A DNA stretch of 64,000 nt, taken from the NCBI GenBank assembly GCA_009760885.1, contig CM019709.1, forward strand, positions 33,661,033-33,725,032, in the 5' to 3' direction. The stretch's first letter is position 1; each line of letters opens with the position of its first letter. The notes under the pieces were generated by a model, which did no database searches, had not been told where the DNA came from, and saw nothing but the letters and a program-made list of their open reading frames with translations. Position numbers and translations under genes: made by a program. Source of the DNA: Achatina immaculata (Eukaryota > Mollusca > Gastropoda > Stylommatophora > Achatinidae). Shown here piece after piece: positions 61,850 through 64,000 of this stretch.

Positions 61850-62800
61850 CCGTGTTATTTTGTTCTTTGTCTCTATTTCACATCATCCATCTGAAGTTAT
61901 TAATATCCCTAGATATTTGAACTTGTCTACCTGCTTCAGCGTTTTGTTGTTGGCTGTTATTTTACAACTCAGAATCACTTTATGCTTAGAGATGACCGGG
62001 ACTTCCGTTTTCTTCTTAGAGATGACCGAGACTTCTGTTTTCTTCTTCTAAAAATGACCCTGACTTCTGTTTCCTTCTTAGAGATGACCGAGACTTCTGT
62101 TTTCTTCTTCTAAAAATGACCCTGACTTCTGTTTCCTTCTTAGAGATGACCGGGATTTCTGTTTTCTTCTTAGAGACGACCGAGACTTCTGTTTTGTTTT
62201 TTTTTTCCTAGAGGGGACCGGGACTTCTGTTTTCTTCTTAGAGATGACCGAGACTTCTGTTTTTTTTTTTTCTTAGAGATGACCGGGACTTCTGTTTTTT
62301 TTTTCTTAGAGATGACCGAGACTTCTGTGTTTTTTTTCTTAGAGATGACCGAGACTTCTGTTTTTTTTCCTTAGAGATGACCGGGACTTCTGTTTTTTTT
62401 TTCTTAGAGATGACCGGGACTTCTGTTTTGTTTTTTTTTTCCTAGAGGGGACCGGGACTTCTGTTTTCTTCTTAGAGATGACCGAGACTTCTGTTTTTTT
62501 TTTTCTTGGAGATGACCGGGACTTCTGTTTTTTTTTTCTTAGAGATGACCGGGACTTCTGTTTTGTTTTTTTTTTCCTAGAGGGGACCGGGACTTCTGTT
62601 TTCTTCTTAGAGATGACCGAGACTTCTGTTTTTTTTTTCTTAGAGATGACCGGGACTTCTGTTTTCTTCTCATTCAGGCTGAGACATCGTTTTTCACTTC
62701 CCATCTCTACTCTATTTGTCAGCTTCTCTAGTTCACAAAGGCCTTTTTTTAACTTCACTGATAACCAACATTCTAGCGTCATCGTTAAAAGCATTTCTTA
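61850..62800 (-). pseudogene. LINE family J RT thumb region, interrupted by a minisatellite grown from its own codons
   Basis: Minus strand, from right (62.80 kb): RVEMGSEKRCLSLNEKKTEV, then the repeat array, then (61.99 kb) VILSCKITANNKTLKQVDKF and KYLGILITSDG. Order LN.KKTEVMV......K..KYLG..I..DG is standard after the catalytic box of many LINE RTs; here FADDA is degraded to FNDDA in one frame. Confidence 0.75.
61988..62675. repeat. ~30-bp minisatellite from LINE codons KKKTEV.VIS
   Basis: About 22 units of AGAGATGACCGGGACTTCTG plus TTTTCTTCTT (+ strand). On the minus strand each unit reads KKKTEVPVIS. T runs vary from 4 to 11, and a 250-bp block repeats (62.17-62.30 versus 62.40-62.53 and 62.55-62.65). 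Confidence 0.9.
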
Positions 62801-63029
62801 ATATTTAGTGGAATTTTTTTGGCCTATATAAATTATTGAGCAAAATTCTGTGCCACAGTTTTGTTTTTGTATTGTTAATTTGTTTGCTTAAATCACAAAA
62901 TATCCTATATTTGTCTTTCGTTACGTTTCTTCAGCGCTGCAGGTACAATGTGCATAGAAATGGTTTTATTTGTTTGTTTTTGTAATACGAGATAACATTT
63001 GGCAAAGAGAAATGGTCGGCTTTCTCAAG

Positions 63030-63345
63030 ATTCGTACACGGGTATAGAGAAATGGTTCGCTCTTTGTTCTGGACGGGTTTAGGTATAGAGAAATGGTTCA
63101 CTCTTTGTTCTGGACGGGTTTAGGTATAGAGAAATGGTTTGCTCTTTGTTCTGGACGGGTTTAGGTATAGAGAAATGGTTTGCTCTTTGTTGTGGACGGG
63201 TTTAGGTATAGAGAAATGGTTTGCTCTTTGTTGTGGACGGGTTTAAGTATAGAGAAATGGTTTGCTCTTTGTTCTGGACGGGTTTAGGTATAGAGAAAAA
63301 TGGTTTGCTCTTTGTTGTGGACGGGTTTAGGTATAGAGAAAAATG
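63030..63345. repeat. 41-bp minisatellite
   Basis: Seven to eight units of TATAGAGAAATGGTTTGCTC plus TTTGTTCTGGACGGGTTTAGG (in two pieces). Two units have AAA inserted. Confidence 0.95.
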
Positions 63346-63479
63346 GTATACGGAATAATAAAGGCCCATTTTAGTAGATGATTGTATCTGGCTTAAATAT
63401 ACAACACTAACGCTGATAACCTGTTTCAAATAGCAGTTAAAGTCGTACAACTGGTGTATATCATCCTGCCAAACGAATT

Positions 63480-63725
63480 TTACATCTTCCCGTGCAGGTA
63501 AACGTCACAAAGGGCTCGCATGGAGGATAGCCAAGTTTTCCTGTTTTCGGCGAGCTTTTCAACCTCCTCAAGGGATTTTTATGCCTACTAATTTGGCCTC
63601 TCTTAACAATGTCCTTTATTTTTTTAGAGTTTCACGTGGTCGACCTCTTTTTCTTCGGCCTGTTGTGTTCCACTTGATAGCTTGTTTTGGGGATTCTCTG
63701 ATTGTTCCTTCTCATCATGTGTTGA
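63480..63725 (-). mobile_element. LINE family B 3' fragment
   Basis: 3' end CTTCCCGTGCAGGTAAACGT on the left; minus-strand remnants of HMMRRNNQRIPK and a frame-broken GRPRET tail. 62801-63029 and 63346-63479 show nothing else. Confidence 0.7.
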
Positions 63726-63907
63726 ATATGTGTACTAAAAAGTAATCCCGCAGAGAAACTAAAGCCAAAATACATAAAATGCTGCGAGTGTTCGTAGCTA
63801 AAAGATATACATACAAAGCAACTGGACATGGGTTATTATTATTATTTTTTTTTTTGCGTCTTGAAAATGCTGAAAAAGTTGAACAAATTAATTTCTAATT
63901 TGGAAAG

Positions 63908-64000
63908 CCTTGGTTGGCGTCTGTGTGGTTGAGTGGTTAAGGTACTCGGTTTATTAATCCACTAATCGGGTTCAAGTCCCAGGAGTGGGATTTTTTTTGT
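63908..64000 (+). mobile_element. SINE family A copy 6, cut by window end
   Basis: tRNA head in + orientation: GTGTGGTTGAGTGGTTAAGG (A box side), GGGTTCAAGTCCC (B box), then GGGATTTTTTTTG, the start of the body. Remaining part lies beyond the window. 63726-63907 shows nothing recognised. Confidence 0.75.

Overview
This is eukaryotic, almost certainly metazoan, DNA: GT-AG introns, polyadenylation signals, LINE retrotransposons with reverse-transcriptase (RT) and RNase H domains, tRNA-derived SINEs, a mariner, a pogo/Tigger relative, TTAA-flanked MITEs and very abundant minisatellites. There are no bacterial operons, rRNA genes or true CRISPR arrays. The LINE tails ending in GHV.R / GRPRxTWRR-type blocks and the tRNA-headed SINEs resemble those of lophotrochozoan, especially molluscan, genomes. 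A gastropod-like mollusc is my best guess, but it is an inference.

Two host genes are visible, both on the + strand. (1) At about 2.1-11.6 kb lies the 3' end of a TMX3 orthologue (protein disulfide-isomerase TMX3, an ER membrane thioredoxin-family protein). Five exons encode the last luminal region, the transmembrane helix, an acidic cytosolic tail and a C-terminal KKQK (KKXX) ER-retrieval signal; the catalytic thioredoxin domain lies upstream of the window. One exon expected between 3.67 and 7.07 kb could not be found. (2) At 37.3-59.2 kb lies a seven-exon gene whose first visible exon encodes a Dpy-30 / RIIa-like dimerisation motif, followed by charged helices, one 1.15-kb disordered exon and a short C-terminus. 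All six internal splice junctions are phase-compatible. Its N-terminus was not found and its function is unknown; Dpy-30 domain proteins often act in cilia/flagella or chromatin complexes.

The rest is repeats. 0-2 kb: RNase H and LINE remnants, two abutting TTAA MITEs, a SINE and a partial TMX3 exon duplicate. 2.3-11.3 kb: TMX3 introns filled with minisatellites, a LINE with an intact RT core, and a 618-bp tandem duplication. 11.6-23 kb: SINEs, MITEs, a mariner and a Tigger remnant. 23.5-37 kb: a 31-bp minisatellite split by a LINE, a 1.63-kb and a 1.11-kb tandem duplication, a fold-back element and a patchwork of LINE 3' ends. 37.5-59.1 kb: introns of gene 2, nearly every one with a minisatellite, often touching the splice sites. 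59.2-64 kb: LINE fragments and two more minisatellites.

The most unusual signals are two minisatellites that appear to have grown out of LINE RT coding sequence (51.43-51.68 kb and 61.98-62.69 kb), a tandem triplication of an exon-intron boundary including its splice donor (53.71-53.9 kb), a fold-back element with about 72-bp arms, and the general colonisation of introns by minisatellites. Most long ORFs here are by-products of tandem repeats with periods divisible by three, not genes. LINE family letters (A-M) and SINE letters (A-C) are mine, assigned by similarity within the window.
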